Notes under the pieces: model-generated
What the model saw: the letters and a program-made list of their open reading frames with translations, nothing else
Databases searched by the model: none
What the model was told of the DNA's origin: nothing
Assembly: GCA_028274465.1 (NCBI GenBank)
Contig: CM051456.1
Coordinates: 49,095,011-49,159,010, forward strand
DNA from: Plantago ovata
Lineage: Eukaryota > Streptophyta > Magnoliopsida > Lamiales > Plantaginaceae
Direction of reading: 5' to 3'
DNA length: 64,000 nucleotides
Program-made: the position numbers and the translations under genes
In this document: piece after piece, positions 62,501-64,000 of the stretch
Position numbering within the stretch: the stretch's first letter is position 1
Layout of the letters: the number at the start of each line of letters is the position of its first letter

Positions 62501-64000
62501 CCGCAAGCATAGGAGAGAACTAACTACAAGTACTAGAGTTATATACACAATCAAATAAGAAGTTCCCATGCTTCCTTAATGAGCAAGTTAAAGAGTCCAT
62601 TGAAACTAACCTATCTATTGTGCTTACTGACTAGATGATTCATTCATCCACTTTCTATTGCTTTATGTAGATGAAAGATACAATGCCCTGTGAAGAATGA
62701 GCTGTATGTATAAAACAACTACTAGATCACTAGATTAGTTAGATTGCGATTTAGACTGTTCCATTATGATATCCCTTTCCTCAAACATAGGAGAGAACTA
62801 ACTACAAGTACTATAGCTAAAACTAACCTTTCCATTACCCTTCAAACTACATTAGTTGTCTATTGATTCATTCATTCACTTTCTATTGCTTTAGGTAGAT
62901 GAAAGATACAATCCCATGAAAAGAATGAGTTGTATGTATAGAAATCCTACTAGATCACTAGATTAGTTAGATTGCTATTAGAGTGTTCCATTATGATATC
63001 CCTTTCCTCAAACATAGGAGAGGACTGACTACAAGTACTATAGCTGAAACTAACCTTTCCATTACCCTTACAAACTAGATTAGTTGTCTATTGATTCATT
63101 CATTCACTTTCTTTTGCTTTAGGTAGATGAATGATATAATCCCATGTAAAGAATGAGTTGTATGTCTTCCCTTTAGATAAAACAACAACTAGATCACTAG
63201 ATTTGTTAGATTGCTATATAGAGAGTTCCGTTATGATATCCCTTTCCGCAAACATAGGAGAGAACTAACTACAAGTACTAGAGTTATATACACAATCAAA
63301 TAAGAAGTTCCCTTGCTTCCTTAATGAGCAAGTTAAAGAGTCCATTGAAACTAACCTATCTATTGTGCTTACTGACTAGATGATTCATTCATCCACTTTC
63401 TATGGCTTTATGTAGATGAAAGATACAATGTCATGTGAAGAATGAGCTGTATGTATAAAACAACTACTAGATCAACTACTAGATCACTAGATTAGTTAGA
63501 TTGCTATTTAGAGTGTTCCATTATGATATCCCTTTCCTCAAACATAGGAGAGAACTAACTACAAGTACTATAGCTAAAACTAACCTTTCCATTACCCTTC
63601 AAACTACATTAGTTGTCTATTGATTCATTCATTCACTTTCTATTGCTTTAGGTAGATGAAAGATAATATCGCATGTAAAGAATGAGTTGTATGTATAGAA
63701 CAACTACTAGATCACTAGATTAGTTAGATTGCTATTTAGAGTGTTCCATTATGATATCCCTTTCCTCAAACATAGGAGAGAACTAACTACAAGTACTATA
63801 GCTGAAACTAACCTTTCCATTACCCTTACAACCTAGATTAGTTGTCTATTGATTCATTCATTCACTTTCTATTGCTTTAGGTAGATGAAAGATACAATCC
63901 CATGTAAAGAATGAGTTGTATGTCTTCCCTTTATATAGAACAACAACTAGATCATTAGATTAGTTAGATTGCTATATAGAGTGTTCCGTTATGATATCCC
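59521..64000 (-). repeat. Satellite array, right arm, inverted
   Basis: All landmarks appear as reverse complements (aacctttccattaccc, gattcattcattc, cataggagagaac, gcttccttaatgagc). The first copy is an A monomer with tctataagg-type A features (cttccctttatatag and both CCG marks). Unit-start positions fall at 59790, 60777, 61297, 61817, 62576 and 63321, so units are 987, 520, 520, 759 and 745 bp. Most of these lengths match unit classes in the left arm. Copies are more diverged than in the left interior. The array runs off the window end. Confidence 0.97.
60777..61816 (-). repeat. Two adjacent near-identical 520-bp units in the right arm
   Basis: 60777-61296 and 61297-61816 share private variants absent from the left arm: taacgagatg, aggagagagaac (an extra ga), tatattgagtg and gatatctctttcc. 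They differ at only a handful of bases, such as gatatgcc versus gatatccc and tagatttgttag versus tagattagttag. This is a local tandem duplication. Confidence 0.85.

Overview
This window is plant nuclear DNA, almost all of it one satellite repeat. Three things point to a flowering plant: the L1-type LINE whose ORF2 ends in a ribonuclease H domain (typical of plant L1 elements), a long LTR beginning TGTAACACCCC when read on the minus strand, and telobox/site II promoter motifs inside that LTR. The species and the satellite's name cannot be read from the sequence. No intact host gene, rRNA or functional tRNA was found.

Layout. Positions 1-54577 are satellite in one orientation, interrupted once by a 185-bp LINE 3' fragment (53581-53765). 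Positions 54578-57121 are a single LTR, minus strand. Positions 57122-59335 are a 5'-truncated L1-type LINE, minus strand, with a broken ORF2. Positions 59336-59520 are unassigned, with a short palindrome. Positions 59521-64000 are the same satellite in the opposite orientation. The array runs off both ends of the window.

Satellite architecture. Three related monomers of about 240 (A), 227-229 (C) and 290 bp (B, which carries a unique leader of about 65 bp) are arranged as A-B (about 529 bp), A-C-B (about 757-759 bp) or rarely A-C-C-B (about 986 bp). I count 84 such units on the left. These units form longer repeats: 4086 bp near the start, an almost exact 1286-bp repeat from 5373 to about 12300, about 2.3 kb around 13.6-17.2 kb, 2657 bp around 25.9-31 kb, 3334 bp at 35942-42609 and about 3.32 kb at 44427-52345. 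There is also a 10-kb-scale duplication (24.6 kb versus 34.7 kb). Homogeneity is highest inside the array and drops toward the mobile elements.

How the parts relate. The most notable structure is the mirror switch in array direction around the mobile-element block. Both arms stop inside an A monomer, within 4 bp of the same monomer position, but in opposite orientations. The LTR lacks a matching target-site duplication and has satellite on one side and a decapitated LINE 3' UTR on the other. This suggests the block is a rearrangement junction rather than a simple nested insertion.
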